From positions 144,727-208,726 of the forward strand of contig PKRE01000006.1 of the NCBI GenBank assembly GCA_017577615.1: a DNA stretch of 64,000 nucleotides, written 5' to 3'. Below the pieces are notes generated by a model. It was not told where the DNA came from. It saw only the letters and a program-made list of their open reading frames with translations, and ran no database searches. The position numbers and the translations under genes are program-made. Positions 1 through 9,398 of the stretch are shown here, piece by piece (position 1 is the first letter of the stretch; the number at the start of each line of letters is the position of its first letter). The DNA comes from Gammaproteobacteria bacterium (GTDB taxonomy: Bacteria; Pseudomonadota; Gammaproteobacteria; Steroidobacterales; Steroidobacteraceae).

Positions 1-1
1 T

Positions 2-1402
2 GAAGTGCTCTCGCGGCTGACCACCGACACGACGCTCGTGCAATCAATCGCAGGTGTGAACCTTTCCATCACTCTGCGCTCGTCGATCCAGCTCGTCGGT
101 GCGCTCGTGCTGTTGATCGTGACCAGCCCCTCGCTCGCCGCCATGATCCTGCTTCTGATCCCGTTCGTCATCGCACCGCTCATCGTCGTCGGGCGACGAT
201 TGCGGGCGCTGTCGCGACAATCGCAGGATCGCATTGCCGAGACGAGCGCCCTCGCGGGCGAGACGCTGAATGCGATCCAGACCGTGCAGGCGTTCACGCT
301 CGAGACGCTCAACAGCACGCGTTATGGCCGCGCGCTCGAGGAAGCCTTCGCCATCGCGGTGCGCCGCTCGAAAGTACGCGCTCTGCTGACTGCGCTCGGC
401 ACGATGCTCATCTTTGGCGCAGTGACGTTCGTCCTCTGGCAAGGCGCGCATCGCGTGCTGGCGGGAACGATGACTCCCGGAGAGCTGAGCCAGTTCTTGA
501 TCTACGCGGTGTACGTTGGCATCTCCGCGGCATCGCTGAGCGAAATGTGGGGCGAGATGCAGCGCGCTGCGGGAGCCATGGAACGCCTCCTCGAACTCAA
601 GACTGCCGTGCCTACGATCGTGGCGCCGCCGCAGCCAGTGGCGTTACCAACCCCGACAAAGGGACGGATCACCTTCGAGCACGTGCGGTTTCGCTATCCT
701 TCGCGACCCGATACGCTCGCGCTCGACGACTTCACGCTGTCGATCGAGCCGGGCGAGAACATCGCATTCGTCGGTCCGTCCGGCGCCGGCAAGAGCACGA
801 CCTTTCAGCTGTTGCTGCGCTTCTACGATCCCCTTTCAGGGCGCGTACTGATCGACGGCGTCGACATCGCGCAAGCCGATCCTCAGGCCGTCCGCGAGCG
901 CATCGGGATTGTGCCCCAGGAAACCGTTCTGTTCGGCACCACTGCCCGCGAGAACATCCGCTATGGTCGACCGACGGCGAGCGACGCAGAGGTTGAAGCG
1001 GCCGCCCGGGCCGCAGGCGCCGATGCATTCATACGCGAGCTGCCGCAAGGCTACGATACCTTCCTCGGCGAGCGCGGCATGCGGCTCTCTGGGGGGCAAC
1101 GCCAGCGGATCGCAATCGCTCGGGCGCTGCTGAAAGACCCACCGATCTTGCTGCTCGATGAAGCGACCAGCTCACTTGATGCAGAGAGCGAGCGCTACAT
1201 CCAGCAGGCACTCGACCAGCTCATGCGCGACAGGACCACCATCATCATCGCGCATCGGCTCGCCACCATACTCAAGGCGGATCGCATCGTCGTGCTCGAC
1301 CGCGGTCGCATTGCCGCGATCGGCACACACGAAGAATTGCTCGAGAAGAATCCGCTCTATGCGCGCTTGGCGGCGTTACAGTTCGCCGACGTCGCAGTGT
1401 GA
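2..1402 (+). CDS. ABC exporter, fused permease/ATPase (5' end outside window)
   Basis: C-terminal 466 residues of an MsbA/LmrA-type half transporter. The visible part starts inside the transmembrane domain; the reading frame is already open at base 2 and the GTG at base 5 is an internal valine, so the true start lies upstream. Hydrophobic helices run to about residue 180. The nucleotide-binding domain follows with Walker A (GPSGAGKST, about residue 257), the ABC signature LSGGQRQR, Walker B ILLLDEATSSLD and the switch histidine in IIAHRL. Such proteins act as homodimers in the inner membrane and pump lipids, drugs or peptides outward at the cost of ATP; the substrate cannot be read from the sequence. 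The next gene is on the other strand and unrelated, so context does not help. The family is certain, the cargo unknown. Confidence 0.93.
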   Translation, partial: EVLSRLTTDTTLVQSIAGVNLSITLRSSIQLVGALVLLIVTSPSLAAMILLLIPFVIAPLIVVGRRLRALSRQSQDRIAETSALAGETLNAIQTVQAFTLETLNSTRYGRALEEAFAIAVRRSKVRALLTALGTMLIFGAVTFVLWQGAHRVLAGTMTPGELSQFLIYAVYVGISAASLSEMWGEMQRAAGAMERLLELKTAVPTIVAPPQPVALPTPTKGRITFEHVRFRYPSRPDTLALDDFTLSIEPGENIAFVGPSGAGKSTTFQLLLRFYDPLSGRVLIDGVDIAQADPQAVRERIGIVPQETVLFGTTARENIRYGRPTASDAEVEAAARAAGADAFIRELPQGYDTFLGERGMRLSGGQRQRIAIARALLKDPPILLLDEATSSLDAESERYIQQALDQLMRDRTTIIIAHRLATILKADRIVVLDRGRIAAIGTHEELLEKNPLYARLAALQFADVAV

Positions 1403-1480
1403 CGGTGGAATACGAATAGGGAACAGGGAATCGGGAAGGAGGGAAGCAGGCGCGCGATGCACGCCTGCTCCCGAGGCGAC

Positions 1481-1978
1481 CTACGCCTGTGCCAGGCTGT
1501 GTCGTCTCGTGGGCGAGACCACGAGATCGACCGCCGGCTGATACGCAACCGAGAATTCATCGAATGCAGACAGTGCGGCTTCCAAGTCCTCGCCTTCTCG
1601 CAGCTCGAACGCGTCGAAGCCGCAGCGGGCCAAGTAGAACAGCTGCTCGCGTTGGACGTAGCCGACGGCGCGCAGCTCGCCCGTGAACTTGAAACGCCGG
1701 CGGAGAATTTGCGCCTGGCTGTAGCCACGTCCCTCGCCAATGGAGCCGAACTCAATCGCAACCAGCGAGATTCGCAGAAAGTCGTGCTCCAGCTCCGCTA
1801 CCGGATCGGTCGGACCCAAGCGGACTCCCAACCGGCCATCCCACAGCCACCATTGCTCGCGTTCCGCCTTCCAGCGCGCAAAAGGCAGGATGAGCGCACG
1901 CGACCGCCCCTGCGGATCTTCATCCGCATAGCGCCATTCGTCGACCACGATTTCACGCTGCTTGATGAGCCGGCGCAT
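1481..1978 (-). CDS. DUF934 family protein, partner of the nitrite/sulfite reductase
   Basis: 165-residue protein of the DUF934 family, which is regularly encoded directly after siroheme nitrite/sulfite reductase and PAPS reductase genes in proteobacteria. Family features visible are a tryptophan-rich N-terminal part (WWLWDG) and the segment with GEGRGYSQAQILRRR near the middle. The start chosen is the ATG at 1978, giving MRRLIKQ; an upstream in-frame extension would run far into the reductase gene. It overlaps the 3' end of the reductase by 26 bp, so the two are almost certainly co-transcribed and translationally coupled. The biochemical role is unknown; a part in assimilatory sulfite reduction is inferred from the neighbour only. 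Confidence 0.85.
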   Translation of the reverse strand: MRRLIKQREIVVDEWRYADEDPQGRSRALILPFARWKAEREQWWLWDGRLGVRLGPTDPVAELEHDFLRISLVAIEFGSIGEGRGYSQAQILRRRFKFTGELRAVGYVQREQLFYLARCGFDAFELREGEDLEAALSAFDEFSVAYQPAVDLVVSPTRRHSLAQA

Positions 1979-3611
1979 ACACGCGCTCCTTGAAAGGTTT
2001 GATGCCAATGCGTCGCACGGTATCGATGAAACGCTCGCCCTCTTCGCGCTCCTCGAGGTAGACGTTCAAGATGCGCTCGATGGTTGCCGCCACCTCGGCG
2101 TGCGGCACCGAAGGCCCGATCACCTGTCCAAGCGATGCGTCCTGGCCGCTCGACGATCCACCGATCGTGATCTGGTACCACTCTTCACCGTTCTTATCGA
2201 CACCGAGAATGCCGATGTGACCGACGTGGTGATGCCCGCATGCATTCATGCAGCCCGACATCTTGAGCTCGATGTCGCCCAAGTCGTAGAGGTAATCGAG
2301 ATCGTCAAAGCGCTCGTTGATCTGCTTGGCGATCGGGATCGAGGTCGCATTCGCGAGTGCGCAGAAATCGAGCCCGGGGCAGCAGATCATGTCGGTCAGC
2401 GTGCCGATGTTCGGGGTCGCAAGGTCGATTTCCTTCAGCGCCTGCCAGAGCTCGAACAGATCGCGCTGGCGCACGTCGGCAAACAATAGATTCTGGTCGT
2501 GCGTCGAGCGCACGAGGCCGAACGAGTATTGGTCCGCCAAGTCCGCAACGCGATCGAGCTCGGTGTGCGTGATGTCGCCCGGCGGCCGGGTCGGCGACTT
2601 GAGCGACAGAAAGACGACGCGATACCCCGGCACCTTGTGACGCCGCGTATTGCGCTGGTACCAGTTACGGAACTCGGCTGGCCGACCCGATAGCACATCC
2701 TCGTCGACCAAGGTCTCGTACGGAGGCGGCGCGAAGCAGCGCTTGATCCGCTCGAACTCCGCCGCGTCGAACTGCGGCGCGGTATCACGCGATGCCTGCC
2801 ACTCTGCTTCGACCAGCTCGCGGAACTTCTCCGGGCCGAGCGACTTGACGAGAACCTTGATGCGCGCCTTGTGAATATTGTCGCGTCTGCCCTCGAGGTT
2901 GTAGACGCGCAGGATTGCCTCGAGATAGCTGAGCAGATCCTCCTTCGGCAGGAATTCGCGAATCACGTGCCCGATCATGGGGGCACGACCCAAGCCGCCG
3001 CCCACGAGCACCTCGAAGCCGACTTCCCCGCGTTCGTTGCGCACCAGGTGCAAGCCGATGTCGTGAACCTTCGAAGCGGCACGATCCTGCGGCGACCCAG
3101 TGATCGCGATCTTGAACTTGCGTGGCAGAAACGAGAACTCGGGGTGCAAGGTGGCCCATTGGCGCACGTACTCGCACCAGGGGCGCGGATCTTCGACTTC
3201 GTCCGGCGCTACGCCGGCAAGATGATCGGCCGTGACGTTGCGGATGCAGTTACCGCTCGTCTGGATCGCGTGCATCTGCACGGTCGCGAGCAATGCCAGA
3301 ATATCCGGCACCTGCTCGAGCTTCGGCCAGTTGAATTGGATGTTCTGTCGCGTCGTGAAGTGCCCGTATCCCTTGTCGTACTCGCGCGCGATACGCGCCA
3401 GCATGCGCAGCTGGCGGCTCGCCAACAGGCCGTACGGGACCGAAATGCGCAACATCGGCGCATGTCGCTGAATGTACAGCCCATTACGAAGCCGCAGCGC
3501 ACGGAAGTCGTCTTCCGACAACTCTCCAGCAAGGTAACGGCGTGTCTGTTCGCGAAATTGTGCGACTCGCTCCTCGACGAGCCGCTGATCGATCTGGTCG
3601 TAGAGATACAT
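1953..3611 (-). CDS. Siroheme [4Fe-4S] nitrite/sulfite reductase hemoprotein
   Basis: 552-residue ferredoxin/NADPH-type nitrite or sulfite reductase hemoprotein that performs a six-electron reduction (sulfite to sulfide or nitrite to ammonia) in the cytoplasm. Both ferredoxin-like half domains and siroheme/4Fe-4S domains are present. The cluster and siroheme ligands lie in the C-terminal half: a Cys-X5-Cys in CCPGLDFC and a Cys-X3-Cys in GCMNACGHH. The N-terminal motif HFTTRQNIQFNW is the substrate/siroheme-binding segment of the family. The ATG at 3611 (MYLYDQID) is chosen because the upstream in-frame extension is arginine-rich and unlike the family. The overlapping DUF934 gene argues for the assimilatory sulfur pathway (CysI-like) rather than nitrogen, but specificity is not proven by sequence. 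A flavin-type oxidoreductase lies just upstream on the same strand and could supply electrons. Confidence 0.9.
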   Translation of the reverse strand: MYLYDQIDQRLVEERVAQFREQTRRYLAGELSEDDFRALRLRNGLYIQRHAPMLRISVPYGLLASRQLRMLARIAREYDKGYGHFTTRQNIQFNWPKLEQVPDILALLATVQMHAIQTSGNCIRNVTADHLAGVAPDEVEDPRPWCEYVRQWATLHPEFSFLPRKFKIAITGSPQDRAASKVHDIGLHLVRNERGEVGFEVLVGGGLGRAPMIGHVIREFLPKEDLLSYLEAILRVYNLEGRRDNIHKARIKVLVKSLGPEKFRELVEAEWQASRDTAPQFDAAEFERIKRCFAPPPYETLVDEDVLSGRPAEFRNWYQRNTRRHKVPGYRVVFLSLKSPTRPPGDITHTELDRVADLADQYSFGLVRSTHDQNLLFADVRQRDLFELWQALKEIDLATPNIGTLTDMICCPGLDFCALANATSIPIAKQINERFDDLDYLYDLGDIELKMSGCMNACGHHHVGHIGILGVDKNGEEWYQITIGGSSSGQDASLGQVIGPSVPHAEVAATIERILNVYLEEREEGERFIDTVRRIGIKPFKERVYAPAHQAA

Positions 3612-3780
3612 GCTGCGGACTCTAGCCCCCCGCGAACAAAGCATGAAATAGCCTTTGGATATGAGCAGATACCGGAACCAGTCCGCGCTGCCGGAACGCC
3701 GCGCGGGCACAAAAAAGCCGGAATGATGAAGCGAGCGCGCCGGCCTACGGTCTCCGGAGCACCGTTCCACCGACTATCGT

Positions 3781-4866
3781 TCACCCATTCCCGGCCTTCT
3801 CTCCGCCCTGCTCGGCCACCCCGAGGCGCTTGTGCATGATCGGGCTCGTCGTCGTGTATTGCAGCGGGATTTTCTTGGCGGGGTTGAGATGGGCTGCAAC
3901 GCCAAACGCGGCCAATGCAGCTTCATGAAAACCCGACAAGATCAGTTTCTTCTTGCCTGGATAGGTATTGATGTCGCCCACCGCAAAAACACCAGGAATG
4001 TTCGTCTGAAATTTTTCGGTGTCGACGACGATCGCTCGTTTGTCGAGCTGCAGCCCCCAGTCGGCAATTGGGCCGAGCCTAGGATGCAGGCCGAAGAAAA
4101 CGAGCGCATGGTCCGCCTCGAGCTCGACGAGCTCGCCCTGAGTCGTCTTCACGCGCACGCCGCGGAATTGCCCTCCCTCGACAAGAATCGAATGCGCGAT
4201 CCCTTCCACGTAGCGCATGCTGCCATTGGCGACGAGCTCCTTCATCTTCGCCACGGACGCTGGTGCCGCGCGAAACTCGGGTCGACGATGGACCAGAGTG
4301 AGACTGCGCGCCTTGCCTGCCAGTTCCAGCGTCCAGTCGAGCGCCGAGTCGCCACCGCCGAAGATCAGCAATCTCTTCCCGGTGAAATCCGCCGCGCTCT
4401 TCACCCGGTAATGGATATGGCTGCCCTCGAATGCCTCCGCTCCTTCGCAACCGAGCCGGCGCGGCTGAAACGAACCGAGCCCCGCCGCGATGATCACCGT
4501 CTTGGCATGGAAACGCGTATCGAGCGACGTGCGCACCAGGAACGTGCCGTCTTCGAGCCTCTTGAGCTCCGTGGCTTCCTGGCCGAGATGAAACTGTGCG
4601 TTGAACGGCTTGATCTGCTCCAGGAGCCGATCGATGAGCTCTTGCGCGGTGCACACGGGAATCGCCGGAATGTCGTAGATCGGCTTGTCCGGATACAGCT
4701 CGCTGCACTGTCCTCCTGGATGCTTGAGCGAATCGACGACATGTGCGTGGATGCCGAGCAGCCCCAGCTCGAAGACTTGGAACAAGCCGCACGGACCGGC
4801 TCCAATGATGACGGCATCCGTCTGGATCGCGCCTTCGATCAGCGCAGATTCGATCGAATCGGACAA
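3781..4866 (-). CDS. Type-2 ferredoxin--NADP reductase (thioredoxin-reductase-like flavoprotein)
   Basis: 361-residue FAD/NAD(P) two-dinucleotide-binding flavoprotein. The FAD-binding GxGxxG appears as GAGPCGLF near residue 24, the NADP-binding site as FGGGDSALDW near residue 170, and the C-terminal FAD motif as GVFAVGDINTYPGKKKLI. There is no CxxC redox pair, which separates it from thioredoxin reductase and matches type-2 FNR. It transfers electrons between NADPH and ferredoxin/flavodoxin in the cytoplasm. The frame begins with TTG at 4866, preceded by the strong Shine-Dalgarno GAGGAG at about 6 nt; no better ATG is available before the FAD motif. It sits 169 bp upstream of the nitrite/sulfite reductase on the same strand and may feed it. 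Confidence 0.88.
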   Translation of the reverse strand: MSDSIESALIEGAIQTDAVIIGAGPCGLFQVFELGLLGIHAHVVDSLKHPGGQCSELYPDKPIYDIPAIPVCTAQELIDRLLEQIKPFNAQFHLGQEATELKRLEDGTFLVRTSLDTRFHAKTVIIAAGLGSFQPRRLGCEGAEAFEGSHIHYRVKSAADFTGKRLLIFGGGDSALDWTLELAGKARSLTLVHRRPEFRAAPASVAKMKELVANGSMRYVEGIAHSILVEGGQFRGVRVKTTQGELVELEADHALVFFGLHPRLGPIADWGLQLDKRAIVVDTEKFQTNIPGVFAVGDINTYPGKKKLILSGFHEAALAAFGVAAHLNPAKKIPLQYTTTSPIMHKRLGVAEQGGEKAGNG

Positions 4867-5041
4867 CCCCCTCTCCTCGCTAGGTGCGCTCGCCGCGACT
4901 TACGAAATTATAGAGTCCCTGACATTTCTCTACATCACGACCACAAAAGAAATGTCGCGGCGCTTTGCACTGTTCCGTTGTTTGTGTCAGGTAAGTCACT
5001 GTGGAAGAATTCGGCGGTAACCTCGTTTCCCGCTCACGCCT

Positions 5042-5518
5042 ATGCGTTTGAACGTCAACGGCCGAGATTATCTCGTTAACGACGTCGACGGCTCCACGCC
5101 GTTGCTGTGGGTACTACGCGACCACCTTGGGTTGCGAGGTACGAAGTATGGCTGCGGCATCGCGCAGTGCGGTGCCTGCACCGTTCACTTGAACGGCGAG
5201 CCGGTGCGCTCTTGCACCTTGCCGGTATCGGCCGCGGTCGGCAAGCAAGTCACGACCATCGAAGGACTGGCCGGGCCGGACGGCACCCTTCACGTGCTAC
5301 AGAAGGCATGGATCGAGCACGACGTCTCCCAGTGCGGTTACTGCCAGGCCGGACAGCTCATGTCTGCGGCGGCACTGCTCAAGTCGAAACCGCGACCGAC
5401 CGATGCGGATATCGACGCTGCCATGGCAGGCAACCTGTGCCGTTGTGGCACCTATCTGCGCATTCGTAAGGCGATTCACGCAGCAGCTCGCGAGCTCAAC
5501 GAAGAAACAACGTCATGA
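5042..5518 (+). CDS. iorA: (2Fe-2S) subunit of a xanthine-oxidase-family hydroxylase (IorA-like)
   Basis: 158-residue small subunit with the two [2Fe-2S] domains of the xanthine oxidase family. The plant-type cluster ligands are in CGIAQCGACTVHLNG near residue 40 followed by a further Cys in RSCTLP, and the C-terminal four-helix cluster domain has CGYCQAG and CRCGTY. The protein carries electrons from the molybdenum subunit to an external acceptor. It overlaps the large subunit gene by ATGA, so the pair is translationally coupled. It resembles isoquinoline 1-oxidoreductase alpha subunits, but that annotation covers many hydroxylases or aldehyde oxidases of unknown substrate. No FAD subunit gene is adjacent, typical of the IorAB type. 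Confidence 0.88.
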   Translation: MRLNVNGRDYLVNDVDGSTPLLWVLRDHLGLRGTKYGCGIAQCGACTVHLNGEPVRSCTLPVSAAVGKQVTTIEGLAGPDGTLHVLQKAWIEHDVSQCGYCQAGQLMSAAALLKSKPRPTDADIDAAMAGNLCRCGTYLRIRKAIHAAARELNEETTS

Positions 5519-7776
5519 GTGAAGTCGCAGCACCCGTTGCAGCAACAGACGCGTATGTGCGCGAGATCTTGGACGCTGCCATAGCACAGGCACGCCGCGC
5601 CAGACTCGATCGCCGCACGTTCTTCAAGGTCGCAGGTCTTGCCGGTGCTGGCCTTGTGCTCGCTTTCCACGTCGGCGAGCGCAACGTTGCCTATGCAAAG
5701 GACGGTGCAGGCGCATTTGCGCCGAACGCATTCCTTCGCATCTCACCAGACGGCACGATCCTGATCTATTCGAAGGCACCCGAAATCGGTCAAGGCATCA
5801 AGACGGCACTTCCCTTGATCGTTGCAGAAGAGCTGGACGCTGACTGGTCGCACGTGCGCGTCGAGCAAGCGCCGATCGACCCGGCCATCTACGGCCGGCA
5901 GAGCGCTGGCGGGTCACGGTCGATTCCCACGGCTTGGGATCAACTCCGCAAGGCCGGTGCGAGCGCGCGCGCGATGCTGGTGGCGGCAGCAGCGAAAGAA
6001 TGGAACGTCGACACAAGCGAGTGTCGCACCGCCAACAGCGTCGTCTATCACGACGCATCCAATCGCAAGCTCACATATGCGGAGCTTGCCAGCAAAGCTG
6101 CTGCCTTACCGGTGCCGGACGAGAAGACGCTCAAGCTCAAAGAGCGCAAGGACTACAAGCTGCTCGGCACACGAGTCAGCGGCGTCGACAATCATGCGAT
6201 CGTCACGGGCCAGGCCGTATTCGGCATCGATCATGTCGTGCCGAACATGCGCTACGCCGTGTTCGAGAAATGCCCTGCTGTCGGAGGCAAGGTCGCCGAG
6301 GCCAATCTGGACGAGATCAGGCGAATGCCTGGTGTCGTGGATGCCTTCATCGTCGCGGGAACGGGTCAGGCGCACGAGGTGAGAGCTGGTGTCGCCATCA
6401 TCGCGAGCTCGACCTGGGCCGCATTGACCGCAAAGCGCGCGCTCAAGGTGAAGTGGGACGAAAGCGACGCGTCCAAGGACAGCTGGAGCAAAGCCGTTGC
6501 GCAGGCGCGCGAGTTGGCCAAGCAGGAAGGCGCCGAGATCCTCAAGACTGCTGGCGACTACGATAGAGCGCTCGCCAGCGGGAAAGTGGTCGAGGCGTTC
6601 TACAGCTATCCGTTCGTCGCGCACGCTCCGATGGAGCCTCAGAACTGCACGGCGTGGTTCCACGATGGCGGTATCGAGCTATGGGCGCCCACGCAAACGC
6701 CTGAGGCCGGATTGAACGCGGTGGCGCGCGTTCTCGGCCTGCCGCCCGAGAAAGTCACCGTACACCAGCTGCGTGCCGGCGGCGGCTTCGGGCGTCGTCT
6801 CATCAACGACTTCATGTGCGAAGCCGCTGTGATCGCAAAGCAGGCGGGCGTACCGATCAAGCTCGTGTGGACCCGCGAAGACGACATGCGGCACGACTTC
6901 TATCGCGTCGGCGGCTTTCATTCTTTCAAAGGTGTCGTCGATGCTTCCGGCAAGCTGATCGCCTGGGGCGATCACTTCATCACCTTCACTGCGGACGGCA
7001 AGAATCCGACGAGCGGCGGCGGCTTGAGCCCGGACGAATTCCCTGCCCAGCTGGTACCGAACGTGCGGGTCACTCAGACGAAGCTTCCGCTCAAGGTTCC
7101 GACCGGCCCATGGCGGGCACCGGGCTCGTGCGCGCTGGCCTTTGCAATTCAGAGCTTCATCCACGAGTGCGCCGTAGCGGCCAATCGCGACCATCTCGAG
7201 TTCCTGCTCGAGATTCTCGGCGAGCCGCGGTGGCTGCAGCCAGGCAACGAGTTCGCGCTCAATACCGGACGCGCAGCAACAGTCATCAAGCTCGCTGCGG
7301 AGAAAGCCGGCTGGGGCAAGCCGCTACCGAAAGGGCGCGGCCTCGGGCTTGCTTTTCACTTCAGCCACGCCGGTCACTTCGCCGAGGTCGCGGAGGTGAG
7401 CGTTGATGCGAACAAGAAGCTCAGGGTTCACAAAGTCACCGTGGCGGGCGACATCGGGCCGATCATCAACCTTAGCGGGGCAGAGAATCAGGTCGAAGGC
7501 AGCGTGATCGATGGCTTCAGCACCGCGATGGGGCTCGAGCTCGACATCGAGAACGGGCGCGTCGCGCAAACCAACTTTGACCGCTATCCACTGCTGCGCA
7601 TTGCGCACGCTCCGGAAGTCGAGGTGCATTTCATTCAGAGCGACTTTCCACCGACGGGCGTTGGCGAGCCCGCGCTGCCACCCGTTGCGCCCGCGATCTG
7701 TAATGCCATCTACAACGCAATCGGCCATCGCGTACGAACCTTGCCGTTGACCAGAGAAGGATTCACGCTCGCGTGA
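5515..7776 (+). CDS. iorB: Molybdopterin cytosine-dinucleotide hydroxylase large subunit (IorB-like), Tat-targeted
   Basis: 753-residue catalytic subunit of an isoquinoline-1-oxidoreductase-type molybdenum hydroxylase. Near residue 35 a twin-arginine-like motif (DRRTFFK) precedes a hydrophobic stretch ending in VAYA, so export of the folded cofactor-loaded enzyme by Tat is likely. Cofactor-binding motifs include GGGFGRR in the middle and the C-terminal GVGEPALPPVAPAICNAI, whose glutamate is the base that activates water at the molybdenum. The enzyme hydroxylates N-heterocycles or oxidises aldehydes; the substrate is unknown. The start overlaps the iorA stop (ATGA). No MoCo-maturation (XdhC-like) gene is seen next to it in the window. 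Subunit type is secure, the isoquinoline specificity is only by similarity. Confidence 0.88.
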   Translation: MSEVAAPVAATDAYVREILDAAIAQARRARLDRRTFFKVAGLAGAGLVLAFHVGERNVAYAKDGAGAFAPNAFLRISPDGTILIYSKAPEIGQGIKTALPLIVAEELDADWSHVRVEQAPIDPAIYGRQSAGGSRSIPTAWDQLRKAGASARAMLVAAAAKEWNVDTSECRTANSVVYHDASNRKLTYAELASKAAALPVPDEKTLKLKERKDYKLLGTRVSGVDNHAIVTGQAVFGIDHVVPNMRYAVFEKCPAVGGKVAEANLDEIRRMPGVVDAFIVAGTGQAHEVRAGVAIIASSTWAALTAKRALKVKWDESDASKDSWSKAVAQARELAKQEGAEILKTAGDYDRALASGKVVEAFYSYPFVAHAPMEPQNCTAWFHDGGIELWAPTQTPEAGLNAVARVLGLPPEKVTVHQLRAGGGFGRRLINDFMCEAAVIAKQAGVPIKLVWTREDDMRHDFYRVGGFHSFKGVVDASGKLIAWGDHFITFTADGKNPTSGGGLSPDEFPAQLVPNVRVTQTKLPLKVPTGPWRAPGSCALAFAIQSFIHECAVAANRDHLEFLLEILGEPRWLQPGNEFALNTGRAATVIKLAAEKAGWGKPLPKGRGLGLAFHFSHAGHFAEVAEVSVDANKKLRVHKVTVAGDIGPIINLSGAENQVEGSVIDGFSTAMGLELDIENGRVAQTNFDRYPLLRIAHAPEVEVHFIQSDFPPTGVGEPALPPVAPAICNAIYNAIGHRVRTLPLTREGFTLA

Positions 7777-7856
7777 ATGCGCGGCGCACGCGAGCAACGG
7801 ATGGCGTCACGCCCGGGAGCGACTGCAGTCGCAGTCGAAACACGCGGCCCGACTAG

Positions 7857-7895
7857 ATAGAAAACGAAACGCCCGAGCGCGCTGCGCTCGGGCGT
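7857..7895 (-). terminator. Rho-independent terminator of the aldolase gene
   Basis: A perfect 12-bp stem (7869-7880 with 7884-7895) with a 3-nt loop begins 23 nt beyond the aldolase stop codon. Read on the minus strand it is followed by the T-rich stretch TTCGTTTTCTATC. There is no T-run on the plus-strand side, so it serves the aldolase, although it could also weakly stop transcripts coming from iorB. Confidence 0.8.
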
Positions 7896-7918
7896 CGATG
7901 GCCGGACAAGAGGCGCAA

Positions 7919-8983
7919 TCAGACGATCTTCTGATCCAGCTCGCCCTTCTCGTAGCGCTTTGCCATTGCTTCGAGACTGATCGGCTTGATCTTGGAAGCG
8001 TTGCCAGCCGTACCGAACTGCTCGTAACGCGCCTTGCAGATCGACTTCATGGCCTTCGTAGCCGCGGCCAGCCACTTGCGCGGATCGAACTCCTTGCGAT
8101 CGTCGTGGAAGAACTTGCGCACCGCACCGGTAGCGGCCATGCGCAGGTCGGTGTCGATGTTCACCTTGCGCACGCCGTGCTTGATGCCTTCCTGAATCTC
8201 TTCCACGGGCACGCCATATGTCTGTCCCATGTCGCCGCCGTAGGTATTGATGATCTCGAGCCATTCCTGCGGCACCGAGCTCGACCCGTGCATCACCAGG
8301 TGCGTGTTCGGGATGCGGCGATGAATCTCCTTGATGCGATCGATCGCCAGAATGTCGCCCGTCGGAGGACGCGTGAACTTGTACGCACCGTGAGAGGTGC
8401 CGATCGCGATGGCGAGCGCATCGACACCCGTCTTGCGCACGAAATCGGCCGCTTCGTCAGGATCCGTGAGCAGCTGTGAATGATCGAGCTTTCCTTCTGC
8501 CCCGACACCGTCCTCCTTCCCGGCGGTGCCGGTCTCGAGGGATCCCAGACATCCGAGCTCGCCTTCCACGGACACGCCGCACGCGTGCGCGATCTCCACG
8601 ACCTTGCGCGTCACCTCGACGTTGTAGTCATAGGGCGCCGGCGTTTTCGCGTCCTCCATCAAGGAGCCGTCCATCATCACGGACGTGAAGCCGAGCTGGA
8701 TCGAGCGCACACACACCGCCGGGCTCGCACCATGATCCTGGTGCATGACGATCGGGATATGAGGCCACTCCTCCACGGCAGCCTGGATCAGGTGCCGCAG
8801 AAACGACGCGCCCGCGTACTTGCGCGCGCCTGCCGAGGCCTGCAGGATCACGGGGCTATCGGTCTCATCTGCAGCCTCCATGATCGCGCGTACCTGTTCC
8901 ATGTTGTTTACGTTGAATGCCGGAACGCCATAACCGTGCTCGGCCGCGTGATCGAGTAGCTGACGGAGGGTGATGAGGGCCAT
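7919..8983 (-). CDS. fba: Class II fructose-bisphosphate aldolase
   Basis: 354-residue zinc-dependent aldolase that cleaves or forms fructose-1,6-bisphosphate in glycolysis, gluconeogenesis or the Calvin cycle. The zinc site and catalytic motifs of the class II family are visible: HQDHGAS near residue 83 (metal-binding histidine and catalytic Asp) and EGELGCLGSLETG near residue 135, followed by a glycine-rich phosphate-binding region. Length and insertions match the 'Calvin cycle subtype' found in many proteobacteria. The start is the ATG at 8983 with AAGGAG 7 nt upstream; the frame remains open upstream to 9376 but that part has no similarity to the family. The gene appears monocistronic and has its own terminator. 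Confidence 0.95.
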   Translation of the reverse strand: MALITLRQLLDHAAEHGYGVPAFNVNNMEQVRAIMEAADETDSPVILQASAGARKYAGASFLRHLIQAAVEEWPHIPIVMHQDHGASPAVCVRSIQLGFTSVMMDGSLMEDAKTPAPYDYNVEVTRKVVEIAHACGVSVEGELGCLGSLETGTAGKEDGVGAEGKLDHSQLLTDPDEAADFVRKTGVDALAIAIGTSHGAYKFTRPPTGDILAIDRIKEIHRRIPNTHLVMHGSSSVPQEWLEIINTYGGDMGQTYGVPVEEIQEGIKHGVRKVNIDTDLRMAATGAVRKFFHDDRKEFDPRKWLAAATKAMKSICKARYEQFGTAGNASKIKPISLEAMAKRYEKGELDQKIV

Positions 8984-9398
8984 TAACGATCTCCTTGAGG
9001 CGCCGTGGGCGCCGCTAGTGGTTATCGGATCCAGAAGGGTCGCAATGATAATGCGAACCTGCCGCGCGCGGAATTGGCCCAGCGTCAGAGTCCACACGAG
9101 CAGGCATCGGCTCGAGGGCGGTTGAGCGCGAGAAGTGGTGGCGAGATACCGACACGAATCAGGCCGCGCCTCTCGCAAGCATCTGATTGCACAGCGGTAT
9201 TCGCTTGCGAGGGCTACACCGAAACGACTGGAGCCGCCGGCGAGCTGCCCCGGCACGGCAGCCAGGCAGAAAGCAGCGGGCGTTGGCGGATCCGACGATC
9301 TTTGGCCCCTGACGCAAGCCCACTTCAGATCGAACGCGATCCGCCCCAGCAGGTAGAGCGCAATACCTAGACGCAATACCTAGAAGCGTATCGCTCCA
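8984..9398. other. Intergenic region between aldolase and acyl-CoA synthetase
   Basis: About 415 bp without a supported gene. It should hold the promoter of the aldolase. The only structure noticed is an exact tandem duplication of a 13-bp unit, CGCAATACCTAGA, at 9359-9371 and 9372-9384, just after the acyl-CoA synthetase stop codon. No convincing terminator hairpin for the upstream catabolic operon was found. Confidence 0.4.

Noticed and set aside
3832..5079. 415-codon open frame antisense to the ferredoxin-NADP reductase
   Set aside because: The opposite strand codes for a complete flavoprotein with all motifs; the antisense product resembles nothing and crosses the intergenic region.
8984..9376. 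131-codon N-terminal extension of the aldolase
   Set aside because: The family starts at MALITLRQL, which has AAGGAG upstream; the extension has no similarity and atypical composition.
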